Origin: Oxalobacter sp. | Lineage (GTDB): Bacteria > Pseudomonadota > Gammaproteobacteria > Burkholderiales > Burkholderiaceae_D | Assembly: GCA_012512465.1 (NCBI GenBank) | Contig: JAAZED010000046.1 | Location: 1-13,867 of the forward strand | Direction: 5' to 3' | Length of the DNA stretch: 13,867 bases | Shown: positions 1 through 6,951 of the stretch, piece by piece | How positions within the stretch are numbered: the first letter of the stretch is position 1 | Layout: every line of letters begins with the position of its first letter | The notes under the pieces: generated by a model | What the model was told of the DNA's origin: nothing | Database searches by the model: none | What the model saw: the letters and a program-made list of their open reading frames with translations, nothing else | Translations under genes and position numbers: made by a program

Positions 1-507
1 ATCCATGACATGGTTGCGCCATCCGGAGAAACGACGGTAACCGATCTGGCAACACTGGTTCCCGGGGTCATCCAGCAGTTTCGCGATGCCCACCCTGCCG
101 TCATCATTACCGAACACCGTCCTGATGCCGGGAAAACCAGCCTGGTCCGGGCGCCGGACAATCTGTTAAAGCAAATCCTGGTCAACCTGTTGCGCAATGC
201 TGTCATTGCCATAAAGGATGACGGTGAAATCATCATCACATACGAAGGCCATAAGGAGCGCGACGGCACCCTCTATTACGCCCTGAAAGTGGGTTACAGG
301 GAAAGCGGGATGCCTGTACAGCGGACAAAGGGGCGTCATCCGCTTCAAAACGCTGCGTTAAAAAAACAGCAGGAAGAACAGGATATGGGCATCGTTTACA
401 GTCTCTTAAACCAGATTCATGCATTAATCGGCTCACATTCCGACATAAACGGCACAATATTTGATATCCTGATTCCAGCGTATGCTCCTTTGACCACAAA
501 AATATAA
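1..507 (+). CDS. C-terminal part of a sensor histidine kinase with a degenerate ATPase domain (5' end outside window)
   Basis: The frame is open from base 1 (Ile-His-Asp-Met), so the gene starts upstream; residues here count from the Met at base 10. An N-box is clear at about 51-68 (Asn59 and Asn63 in a VNLLRNA context), as in the HATPase_c domain of histidine kinases. The tail GTIFDILIP (148-156) matches the family's last strand. Between them the nucleotide-binding boxes are eroded. The G1 box, normally D-x-G-x-G, reads Y-R-E-S-G (96-100), and the G2 box reads EQDMGI (123-128) instead of a G-x-G-x-G form. The phospho-accepting His region would lie upstream, unseen. The gene ends 10 bases before the REC-PAS-GGDEF-EAL gene and is probably co-transcribed with it. 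I infer a weakly active kinase or a pseudokinase. Family assignment is fairly sure; loss of activity is inference. Confidence 0.75.
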   Translation: MHDMVAPSGETTVTDLATLVPGVIQQFRDAHPAVIITEHRPDAGKTSLVRAPDNLLKQILVNLLRNAVIAIKDDGEIIITYEGHKERDGTLYYALKVGYRESGMPVQRTKGRHPLQNAALKKQQEEQDMGIVYSLLNQIHALIGSHSDINGTIFDILIPAYAPLTTKI

Positions 508-517
508 AACAGGAACA

Positions 518-2683
518 ATGACGTCTGAGGCCCCCCCTCCCATCACTATCTTATCTTCACTGGCGCAAAATAATCTTACGACGCCCCATATTCTTGTTGT
601 AGACAATCAGATCCATGCGCTGGAAGACCTCATTTTCCTCCTGGGTGATTACGATATTCGCCTTTTCAAGGCACAAGATGGAAAAACAGCACTACACACC
701 CTGCGTACGGAAACAATCGACCTGCTCCTGCTTGAGATCAGTCTGCCTGACATGAGTGGCCTTGACGTCATGGACTTTATCAAAAAACAGGGATATGACA
801 CTCACACCATCGTCCTGTCAGAGAGCACTGATATCAATGCACCGATTGAAGCACTTAAAAGAGGAGCTTTCAGCTACCTGCGCAAGCCTTCCTCTACGGA
901 AGAACTGCTTTCTTCGATCAAGAATGTACTGGATGCGCGCGCCCTGGAATCCCGGCACCAGCAAATGGCATGGCAACTGGAATGCTCTGAAAAAATGTAT
1001 CGTAATCTGGTGGATAATGCACCGGATATTATTTTCACGATCAGCCATGATGGCACAATCACCTACATCAACCAGCGCGTCACCACTATTTTGGGATATC
1101 TCCCTAGCGAATTGATCGGCAAACCCTATTCCACCCTGATCAGCAATGATGACCTGAACCGCGTACAGGCACTTTTCAGCAGTAAATACAAATCCACCCG
1201 TCATATCGAGCTGTCCCTGAAATCCGAAGCAGAAAAGGAAAGCTACCCTTTTTCACTGACGATCATGAATATGACATTCAATCCGGCCAATCCGGATTCA
1301 ATGGAAAAAACCGGCAGTGCCTACATCATCGCACGGGACCTGTCGGAAAAAAAACGGGCGGCAGAAATCATTTCCTATCACAAGAACTACGATCTCCTGA
1401 CCGGCCTGCCAAACCGTACGCTGCTTACCCAGCAGATTGACACCGAACTGCAGCGCCTGCGTGAAGCCAATGGCGGCATGACGATTCTTTTTGTTGATCT
1501 TGACCGTTTCAAGCTCATCAATGACACCATGGGGCATTTGAGCGGCGATCTGCTGCTGCAGCAGACGGGTATGCGACTCAAAGAACTGGTCAGAACGGGT
1601 GACATCGTTTCACGTCTGGGCAGCGATGAATTCCTGATTGCCCTGCCCGGCCTGAAAGATGCGGGCCGTATACAGACCATTGCCACACAATGCCTGGATA
1701 CCATACAACAACCGTTTTCGCTCGATAATGAGGAAAATGTCCAGATTACGGCAAGCATCGGCATTGCCACCTATCCCGAGCACGGTCTCTCAGCGGTAGA
1801 ATTGATCGCCAATGCGGATATCGCCATGTACCAGGTCAAGATCAAAAGCAAAAATGATTTCTGCTTTTACGAAGACAGCATGATTCGCAGCTCGCATGCC
1901 AAAATCAGCCTTGAACAGGAGATGCGGCGCGCCCTGGATCGAAACCAGCTTGAAATGTACTATCAGCCACAGATGGATATCGCAACAGGCGAAATCACCG
2001 GCGCAGAAGCCCTGATGCGCTGGAACCATCCCGAACGGGGACTGCTTTCTGCAGGCGAATTTCTCCCCTATGCAGAAGAAATCGGACTCATTGCGCCTTA
2101 CACCGACTGGATGCTCGGATCAGTCTGCCGCGACATACTGGCCGCCCGGCTGGCAGGCTGCAGGCTGGTTCCTGTTTCTGTCAACATGTCGCCCCAATAC
2201 CTGGATCGCGAAGACTGTATTGATAAAATGAAGGACGTCTTTTCACATTACCGGATACAGGATGGCATGATTGGTGTGGAAATCACGGAAAATATCAGTA
2301 TCCGCAATCCGCATCAGGCCATCGAGCTGCTTGGCCGTTTGAATGATCTGGGTGTGGACATCGCCATTGATGATTTTGGCATTGGTTACTCCTCACTGGC
2401 CTATCTGCGAAAATTTCCCATCCAGACCATCAAGATCGACCGTTCTTTTGTGAGCGAGATACACCACGACATGAGCGAATTTCCCGTTATTTTAGCCATT
2501 ATTTCCATTGCCAAGGGATTAGGCATGAAGCTGATTGCCGAAGGTGTTGAAACGGAAATACAGGCCGCCTACCTGAAAAACTGGGGATGCCATATCATGC
2601 AGGGGCACCTTTATCATCGTCCCATGCCTATTCAGAACATTATTTCCATTCTGGCCGGAGAATCCGTCCAGCAATCAGGCTGA
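518..2683 (+). CDS. REC-PAS-GGDEF-EAL cyclic-di-GMP signalling protein
   Basis: This 721-residue cytoplasmic protein has no membrane segment. Domains in order: receiver about 24-140, PAS about 157-275, GGDEF about 288-450, EAL about 460-710. The EAL domain keeps the residues expected for c-di-GMP phosphodiesterases: E497-A-L, N556, E588, D618-D619, K639, E675 and Q695. The GGDEF active site reads GSDEF (368-372), with Ser for the second Gly. The metal-binding D327 and an R-x-x-D inhibitory site (R359, D362) are kept. The receiver is atypical: the phospho-acceptor position is Glu73 and the acidic pair is D29-N30, while S101 and K123 are conserved. I infer a phosphodiesterase or bifunctional enzyme whose receiver is not controlled by ordinary phosphorylation. 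The start at 518 has AGGA only 3 bases upstream (511-514), so initiation may be weak or coupled to the upstream kinase gene. Confidence 0.95.
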   Translation: MTSEAPPPITILSSLAQNNLTTPHILVVDNQIHALEDLIFLLGDYDIRLFKAQDGKTALHTLRTETIDLLLLEISLPDMSGLDVMDFIKKQGYDTHTIVLSESTDINAPIEALKRGAFSYLRKPSSTEELLSSIKNVLDARALESRHQQMAWQLECSEKMYRNLVDNAPDIIFTISHDGTITYINQRVTTILGYLPSELIGKPYSTLISNDDLNRVQALFSSKYKSTRHIELSLKSEAEKESYPFSLTIMNMTFNPANPDSMEKTGSAYIIARDLSEKKRAAEIISYHKNYDLLTGLPNRTLLTQQIDTELQRLREANGGMTILFVDLDRFKLINDTMGHLSGDLLLQQTGMRLKELVRTGDIVSRLGSDEFLIALPGLKDAGRIQTIATQCLDTIQQPFSLDNEENVQITASIGIATYPEHGLSAVELIANADIAMYQVKIKSKNDFCFYEDSMIRSSHAKISLEQEMRRALDRNQLEMYYQPQMDIATGEITGAEALMRWNHPERGLLSAGEFLPYAEEIGLIAPYTDWMLGSVCRDILAARLAGCRLVPVSVNMSPQYLDREDCIDKMKDVFSHYRIQDGMIGVEITENISIRNPHQAIELLGRLNDLGVDIAIDDFGIGYSSLAYLRKFPIQTIKIDRSFVSEIHHDMSEFPVILAIISIAKGLGMKLIAEGVETEIQAAYLKNWGCHIMQGHLYHRPMPIQNIISILAGESVQQSG

Positions 2684-2705
2684 TCAGACGGCGCTTTTCT
2701 TTCCC

Positions 2706-2764
2706 GTCGGATGTTTTACAATAAGCACATGAAAAACAGGCTGCCGGACTGTCCTTCATCCGAC
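2706..2764 (+). promoter_or_regulatory. Inverted repeat and possible -10 box upstream of rubrerythrin gene
   Basis: The 98-base gap before the rubrerythrin gene holds a perfect 8-bp inverted repeat: GTCGGATG at 2706-2713 and CATCCGAC at 2757-2764. Its right arm ends 5 bases before the AGGAG ribosome-binding site (2770-2774). A TACAAT hexamer at 2717-2722 is close to a sigma70 -10 box, but no good -35 lies 16-18 bases upstream. The repeat could be a leader hairpin with a 43-base loop or a split operator. Neither is proven, and an 8-bp match could be chance. Confidence 0.3.
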
Positions 2765-2781
2765 AAACCAGGAGAAAAAAA

Positions 2782-3198
2782 ATGAAAGATCTCAAAGGAA
2801 CACAAACAGAAGAAAATCTGAAAAGAGCATTCAGCGTGGAATCACAGACCGCCATGCGTTACGAGTATTTTGCCAGCCGTGCGAATATTGAAGGACACAA
2901 CGATGTCGCCATGCTGTTTTCTTCCAGTGCTGCCGGTGAACGGGGCCATGCCCTGGGCCACCTCGAATTCCTGAGGAAGGATCCGGTATCGGGCAATCCC
3001 ATGACCCGTACCCGCTTGAATATCCAGTCAGCCATTGCCGGTGAAACTGCCGAATACCACGACATGTATCCCCATATGGCGGAAATCGCCCGTGACGAGG
3101 GCTTTGAAGAAATCGCTATCTGGTTTGAAACGCTTGCCAAGGCAGAGCGCTCTCACGCCAACCAGTTCCAGAAAGCCTTGAATACCCTGCTGGATTAA
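2782..3198 (+). CDS. Rubrerythrin-family diiron protein without rubredoxin domain
   Basis: This 138-residue ferritin-like four-helix protein carries the expected diiron ligand pattern in two halves: E20, E53 and H56, then E88, E91, E122 and H125, with the helix signatures AGERGHA (51-57) and LAKAERSHA (118-126). Rubrerythrins reduce hydrogen peroxide in the cytoplasm of anaerobes and microaerophiles. The classical form of about 190 residues has a C-terminal rubredoxin domain with four Cys. This protein ends after the erythrin domain and contains no Cys at all, so it needs a separate electron donor, which is not seen nearby. The start has a strong AGGAG (2770-2774) with 7-base spacing. The gene is transcribed away from the c-di-GMP gene 98 bases upstream and may have its own promoter. 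It converges with the flavoprotein gene. Confidence 0.93.
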   Translation: MKDLKGTQTEENLKRAFSVESQTAMRYEYFASRANIEGHNDVAMLFSSSAAGERGHALGHLEFLRKDPVSGNPMTRTRLNIQSAIAGETAEYHDMYPHMAEIARDEGFEEIAIWFETLAKAERSHANQFQKALNTLLD

Positions 3199-3206
3199 AA
3201 TAGAAA

Positions 3207-3236
3207 CGCCAGCAGGCACTATTGCACCTGCTGGCG
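3207..3236 (-). terminator. Intrinsic terminator between convergent genes
   Basis: A perfect 10-bp stem, CGCCAGCAGG (3207-3216) with CCTGCTGGCG (3227-3236), encloses a 10-base loop. On the minus strand it is followed by a T-rich run (TTTCTATTTT), as expected for a rho-independent terminator of the flavoprotein gene, whose stop is about 20 bases upstream. On the plus strand, 8 bases after the rubrerythrin stop, the stem lacks a T run, so termination in that direction would be weaker. Confidence 0.8.
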
Positions 3237-3254
3237 GCATAAGAAGGCCGGGGA

Positions 3255-4496
3255 TTACTCCGGCAGCAGAATCTCGTGGCCCTTGCTGAACTGGTAATCC
3301 CTGAAAATATGCTCGGCAGAAGGCAACAGGTACGATCCGTCTTCCAGTCGGCGTGTTGTATCCTTTAAGCGATAAGTATTATGTCCGCACGTCCATACAT
3401 CATAGTTGCGCATATGGGTGCACAGGCAGACCTTTTCCTTCACTGACAGCTTGTCCTTTTCCGGATGCAGCTTGATTTCACGCTCATACGCATCGATATA
3501 TTCACATTTCCCATTCTCAAGGATATAGCCGTATATCTCGCAATTCGGACGGATACCCTGACCAACAGCAGGTGTGTTTTTCAGCATGCGCATGGGATAT
3601 CCCGTGGGTGACTGCATGTTGACCTCAATGTCATCCTCGGCCGCATTCAGATAGGCCTGTTTGGCCGCTTCCGGCAGTCCGCTCTCCCGGGAAACAGTAA
3701 AACGGGTCGCCACCTGCACGGCAGCAGCGCCGTTTTCAAGAAAACCCACTGCATCTGAACCGGTAAACACCCCGCCTGCCGCAATCAGCGGAATATCCAG
3801 ATTTTCTTTTTTCAGATAAGCCTGCACCTCAGCCACGATCGTCTTCAAGTCAAACTTGGCCCAATCCATCCCGAAGCCCAGATGACCGCCTGCCAGCGGC
3901 CCCTCAACAATCACGTAATCCGGCAGCCGGTTGAGCTTGGCATTGCGACGGATAAAAATCTGCAGCGCACGTGCAGAAGAAACAATGATCCCCATCTTGG
4001 CATCACGAAAACGCGGATGGTCCTGTATCAGGTGAAATGAACTCTGGTTCAAGCCTGCTGCCAGCGTAATACCGTCAATACCGGCATCAAGCGCGGCTGT
4101 CATGCGTGTCTGCATGGTTTCCCGCGGCGCATTCATGGTCAGCTTTTCCATCAGGTTGATAAAAAGCAGGCCATGGCCGCGTTTGGCTTCCATTGCACTG
4201 GATACATGAAGACGTGTTGCCTCGGCCAGGGCACCCAAATCGAAATGGATACTGGACTTGTCCATCTTGCCCATGGTTGCCATATTGGCGCGCATCTTGT
4301 CCCGGGAAAAATGCTTTCTGAAATAATGGTCAGCCGTAGCCATCATCATGGCATCCGACAAATGACCAATACCGCCCATACGCACCGCTGTCAGCGCCAG
4401 TTGCGGTGTGGAAATATCCACCCCCATTCCGCCAATCACGATCGGGACCAGCTCAGTACTGCCCAGGCGCAGGCGAAAATCATCTACACACTTCAT
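3255..4496 (-). CDS. Nitronate monooxygenase-family flavoprotein with Cys-rich C-terminal extension
   Basis: This 413-residue protein has a TIM-barrel FMN fold of the nitronate monooxygenase / 2-nitropropane dioxygenase family. Visible signatures are the N-terminal GGMGVDIS (22-29), the AGGHLG motif (202-207) holding the His conserved in the family, and the FMN-phosphate segment around AAGGVFTGSDAV (239-250) continuing to QVATRF (261-266). Known members oxidise alkyl nitronates with O2, but related proteins have other substrates, so the true reaction is open. Typical members have about 320-360 residues. Here roughly 95 C-terminal residues add five Cys (C319, C331, C357, C359, C370), with His near the last three. 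The start is supported by AAGGAA (4502-4507) 5 bases before the ATG. The gene follows the universal-stress gene after 224 bases that include a terminator-like hairpin. Confidence 0.88.
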   Translation of the reverse strand: MKCVDDFRLRLGSTELVPIVIGGMGVDISTPQLALTAVRMGGIGHLSDAMMMATADHYFRKHFSRDKMRANMATMGKMDKSSIHFDLGALAEATRLHVSSAMEAKRGHGLLFINLMEKLTMNAPRETMQTRMTAALDAGIDGITLAAGLNQSSFHLIQDHPRFRDAKMGIIVSSARALQIFIRRNAKLNRLPDYVIVEGPLAGGHLGFGMDWAKFDLKTIVAEVQAYLKKENLDIPLIAAGGVFTGSDAVGFLENGAAAVQVATRFTVSRESGLPEAAKQAYLNAAEDDIEVNMQSPTGYPMRMLKNTPAVGQGIRPNCEIYGYILENGKCEYIDAYEREIKLHPEKDKLSVKEKVCLCTHMRNYDVWTCGHNTYRLKDTTRRLEDGSYLLPSAEHIFRDYQFSKGHEILLPE

Positions 4497-4540
4497 CGTA
4501 TTCCTTGATATACCGGCAAATGCATCTGCCAGCCAATAAT

Positions 4541-4566
4541 AAAAAACAGGTCATGGAGATGCCTGT
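4541..4566 (-). terminator. Terminator-like hairpin upstream of flavoprotein gene
   Basis: Read on the minus strand, ACAGG-CAT, a CTCC loop, ATG, a bulged A and CCTGT form an 8-bp stem followed directly by TTTTTT and ATT. It lies 155 bases after the universal-stress stop and only 45 bases before the flavoprotein ATG. It could end transcripts from upstream or act as an attenuator in the flavoprotein leader. Little room remains downstream for a full promoter. A second small perfect dyad, ATTCTG-CCTGC-CAGAAT, lies at 4622-4638. Confidence 0.5.
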
Positions 4567-4720
4567 CAGACCGTCACTTTATCAGCGGATTCAATCTATC
4601 CCCACAAGAGGAAACAGCCTGATTCTGCCTGCCAGAATAACGGCACAATTCTTAATGTTATCAGATTATCCGGCGAGTGCCTAAACCCTGTTGACCCGCC
4701 GCGTTTTCTTCTCCTGCCAA

Positions 4721-5560
4721 TCAGTGCGACATCAGCACCGGCAGGGGAGATTCACTCAGGATGGTTCGGGTAACCCCCCCCAGCAGGAATTGCCGGAAAC
4801 GGGTATGACCGTAGCCACCCAGTACAAGAAGATCTGTTCCCCGTTCTGCTGCGATTTCCAGTAGCGACTGGCCAATATTTCTGGCCTGCTGCCGCTTGAG
4901 AATATGGACATTAACCCCATGACGCGCCAGATATACCGCCAGATCGGTTACCGAACTTTCATCCCGCATATCCGGCTCTGTTTCAACATTGAACATGACC
5001 ACATCCACTACCTCTGCCCGTCTCAACAGCGGGATCGCATCGGTAACCGCACGGCGCGCCTCCTTGCTGGCATTCCAGGCAACCAGCACCCTGGAGCCAA
5101 CCGTTTCCTTTTCGTAGCCGTGCGGAATCAGGAGAACCGGCCGACCGGTATGGATAACCACAAACTCGGGAAAATCCGGCTGGACAATGGGGGCGTCGTC
5201 ATTTAAGTTGGTCTGACCGACCACAACCAGATCACTGTACCTGGCCTGCATGCTGATGCCATAGCCTGCCTCGCCATCCACGACACGGCCTTCATAAGAC
5301 AAAACGCCCATGCCTTCGACTTCCTGGATAAAATCCTCGACAAACCCTTCTGCACGGTCTGTCAGAAATTTCAGGTGTGAGGCAAGCGCCGGGTCCTTTT
5401 CATTGATGCGTGCCTCGCGAAAGGTCAGTGTCGAAATGCCGATCATGGCCGCGCCAATCAGACAAGCGTCTTCGGCCTTTGCCAGATTGGCGGCTATGCG
5501 GACGCGATTGGCCGCCCTTTCTTTCTGGTCCAGATGAACAAGTATCGTTTTATATGCCAT
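4721..5560 (-). CDS. Tandem universal stress protein (two UspA domains)
   Basis: This 279-residue cytoplasmic protein has two UspA folds: about 1-148, beginning YKTILVHLD, and about 155-279, beginning RVLVAWNAS. The second repeat keeps most of the ATP-binding signature G-x2-G-x9-G (G248, G251, G261), but the Ser/Thr that should follow the last Gly is Gly262. The first repeat lacks the signature. USPs bind ATP or act as stress-linked scaffolds; no partner can be named. I chose the ATG at 5560 because AGAGG (5567-5571) then has 5-base spacing. The in-frame GTG at 5566 would abut that site. The gene starts 36 bases after the aspartokinase stop with no terminator between, so read-through is likely, although the two functions are not obviously linked. 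Confidence 0.9.
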   Translation of the reverse strand: MAYKTILVHLDQKERAANRVRIAANLAKAEDACLIGAAMIGISTLTFREARINEKDPALASHLKFLTDRAEGFVEDFIQEVEGMGVLSYEGRVVDGEAGYGISMQARYSDLVVVGQTNLNDDAPIVQPDFPEFVVIHTGRPVLLIPHGYEKETVGSRVLVAWNASKEARRAVTDAIPLLRRAEVVDVVMFNVETEPDMRDESSVTDLAVYLARHGVNVHILKRQQARNIGQSLLEIAAERGTDLLVLGGYGHTRFRQFLLGGVTRTILSESPLPVLMSH

Positions 5561-5596
5561 GGCCACCTCTTATGTCGTCAATCCATCAAACTAAAA

Positions 5597-6847
5597 TTAC
5601 ACTTTGTCCAGCTCGAACGCCTTATGCAGCGCCCTGACAGCCAGTTCGGTATATTTTTCATCAATCAGGATGGAAATCTTGATTTCCGATGTGGAAATCA
5701 TGAGGATATTGATACCTTCCTGGTACAGCGTTTCAAACATTTTCGATGCCACACCGACATGACTGCGCATGCCCACGCCAATGGCAGATACTTTGGATAC
5801 CCGGTTGTCTCCCACGATATCCTTTGCGTTAATCTCACCCTTGACCTTTGTATTCAACACCGCGATGGCGCGTTCATAATCCGCACGCGGGACGGTGAAG
5901 GTAAAGTCCGTGATACCGGCAACTGACTGATTCTGGATAATCATATCCACTTCAATATTAGCATCAGCGATAGCGCCTAAAATCTTGAAGGCAATACCCG
6001 GCTTATCAGGCACGCCAATGACCATGATTTTTGCCTCGTCACGGGAAAAGGCAATCCCTGAAATAACCGTCTGTTCCATTTCTGCATCTTCCTCAAAGGT
6101 AATCAGTGTGCCGGAGACAGCTTCTTCCTCCAGCGGCATAAGCGGGTCTGTCAGTGATGACAAAACACGGGTGGGCACCTGGTAATTACCGGAAAACTCC
6201 ACCGAACGTGTCTGCAATACCTTTGAGCCCTGCGACGCCATCTCAAGCATTTCCTCAAAGGTGATTTTCTTAAGCCGTCTGGCTTCTGACACGACACGCG
6301 GGTCTGTTGTATACACCCCGTCCACATCAGTATAAATCAGGCATTCATCCGCCTTCATGGCAGCAGCTATGGCAACAGCCGAGGTATCAGAGCCACCCCG
6401 TCCCAGCGTCGTGATATCTCCCTTGTCATCGATCCCCTGGAATCCGGCAATAATCACGACTTTGCCTTCATCCAGCGCTGACATTACCCGTTTTGCGTCA
6501 ATCGACTGGATACGGGCCCTGGTATGGGAAGAATCCGTCAGTACAGGTACCTGCCAGCCGGTAAACGATATTGCTTCCTTGCCCAGTGCCATCAGCGCCA
6601 TCGACAAAAGGCCAATGGAAACCTGCTCACCGGTTGAAGTAATCATATCCAGTTCGCGCTGGTCCGGCTGCGGCATGATCTCCTGGGCCAGTGCAATCAG
6701 CCGGTTGGTCTCTCCTGACATGGCAGAAGGCACAACAATAATGCGTTTGCCGGCATCATGCCACTTGGCAACGCGTTTGGCGACATTTTTGATCCGCTCG
6801 GTTGAGCCCATCGATGTGCCGCCATACTTGTGAACAATTAAACCCAT
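5597..6847 (-). CDS. lysC: Aspartate kinase, catalytic domain plus two ACT domains
   Basis: This 416-residue enzyme phosphorylates L-aspartate, the first step toward lysine, threonine, methionine and diaminopimelate. The kinase domain (about 1-245) shows KYGGTS (7-12), TGEQVS (72-77) and GRGGSDTSA (149-157). Two ACT regulatory domains follow at about 262-335 and 350-416, as in aspartokinases feedback-inhibited by Lys and/or Thr. Length matches the usual monofunctional form. I chose the ATG at 6847 because MGLIVHKYGGTS is the conserved start. The frame stays open to a TTG at 6871, but that would add eight unconserved residues. Shine-Dalgarno complementarity before 6847 is poor (CTGAAAAAAAT). 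The gene lies 104 bases downstream of tilS, with a possible promoter in the gap, and upstream of the universal-stress gene. Confidence 0.97.
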   Translation of the reverse strand: MGLIVHKYGGTSMGSTERIKNVAKRVAKWHDAGKRIIVVPSAMSGETNRLIALAQEIMPQPDQRELDMITSTGEQVSIGLLSMALMALGKEAISFTGWQVPVLTDSSHTRARIQSIDAKRVMSALDEGKVVIIAGFQGIDDKGDITTLGRGGSDTSAVAIAAAMKADECLIYTDVDGVYTTDPRVVSEARRLKKITFEEMLEMASQGSKVLQTRSVEFSGNYQVPTRVLSSLTDPLMPLEEEAVSGTLITFEEDAEMEQTVISGIAFSRDEAKIMVIGVPDKPGIAFKILGAIADANIEVDMIIQNQSVAGITDFTFTVPRADYERAIAVLNTKVKGEINAKDIVGDNRVSKVSAIGVGMRSHVGVASKMFETLYQEGINILMISTSEIKISILIDEKYTELAVRALHKAFELDKV

Positions 6848-6888
6848 ATTTTTTTCAGATAATAATGTCAAACATAAACCTGCATGAA

Positions 6889-6917
6889 ACTTTACCCTGC
6901 CAGTGCCAAATTAACAA
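6889..6917 (-). promoter_or_regulatory. Possible sigma70 promoter for aspartokinase
   Basis: On the minus strand, TTGTTA (6912-6917) and TAAAGT (6889-6894) are separated by 17 bases; each matches four of six consensus positions. Transcription would start near 6882, about 35 bases before the aspartokinase ATG. It would allow expression independent of accA-tilS. The match is moderate, so this is a suggestion. Confidence 0.4.
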
Positions 6918-6951
6918 GCAAAATGCCCATCTGCAGGCGCTGTACCGGCCT

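Noticed and set aside
4406..4684. 92-residue plus-strand open frame over the flavoprotein start and its upstream gap
   Set aside because: It is largely antisense to the flavoprotein gene and its leader, with no ribosome site or recognisable domain.
6840..6871. TTGACA just before the aspartokinase ATG as a -35 box, or TTG at 6871 as the start codon
   Set aside because: The matching -10 would be TATGGG inside the gene, and the TTG start adds eight unconserved residues.
6895..6912. Sigma54-like TGGCAC upstream of aspartokinase
   Set aside because: The -24 element matches, but the -12 position has GGGTA instead of a TTGC-type element.
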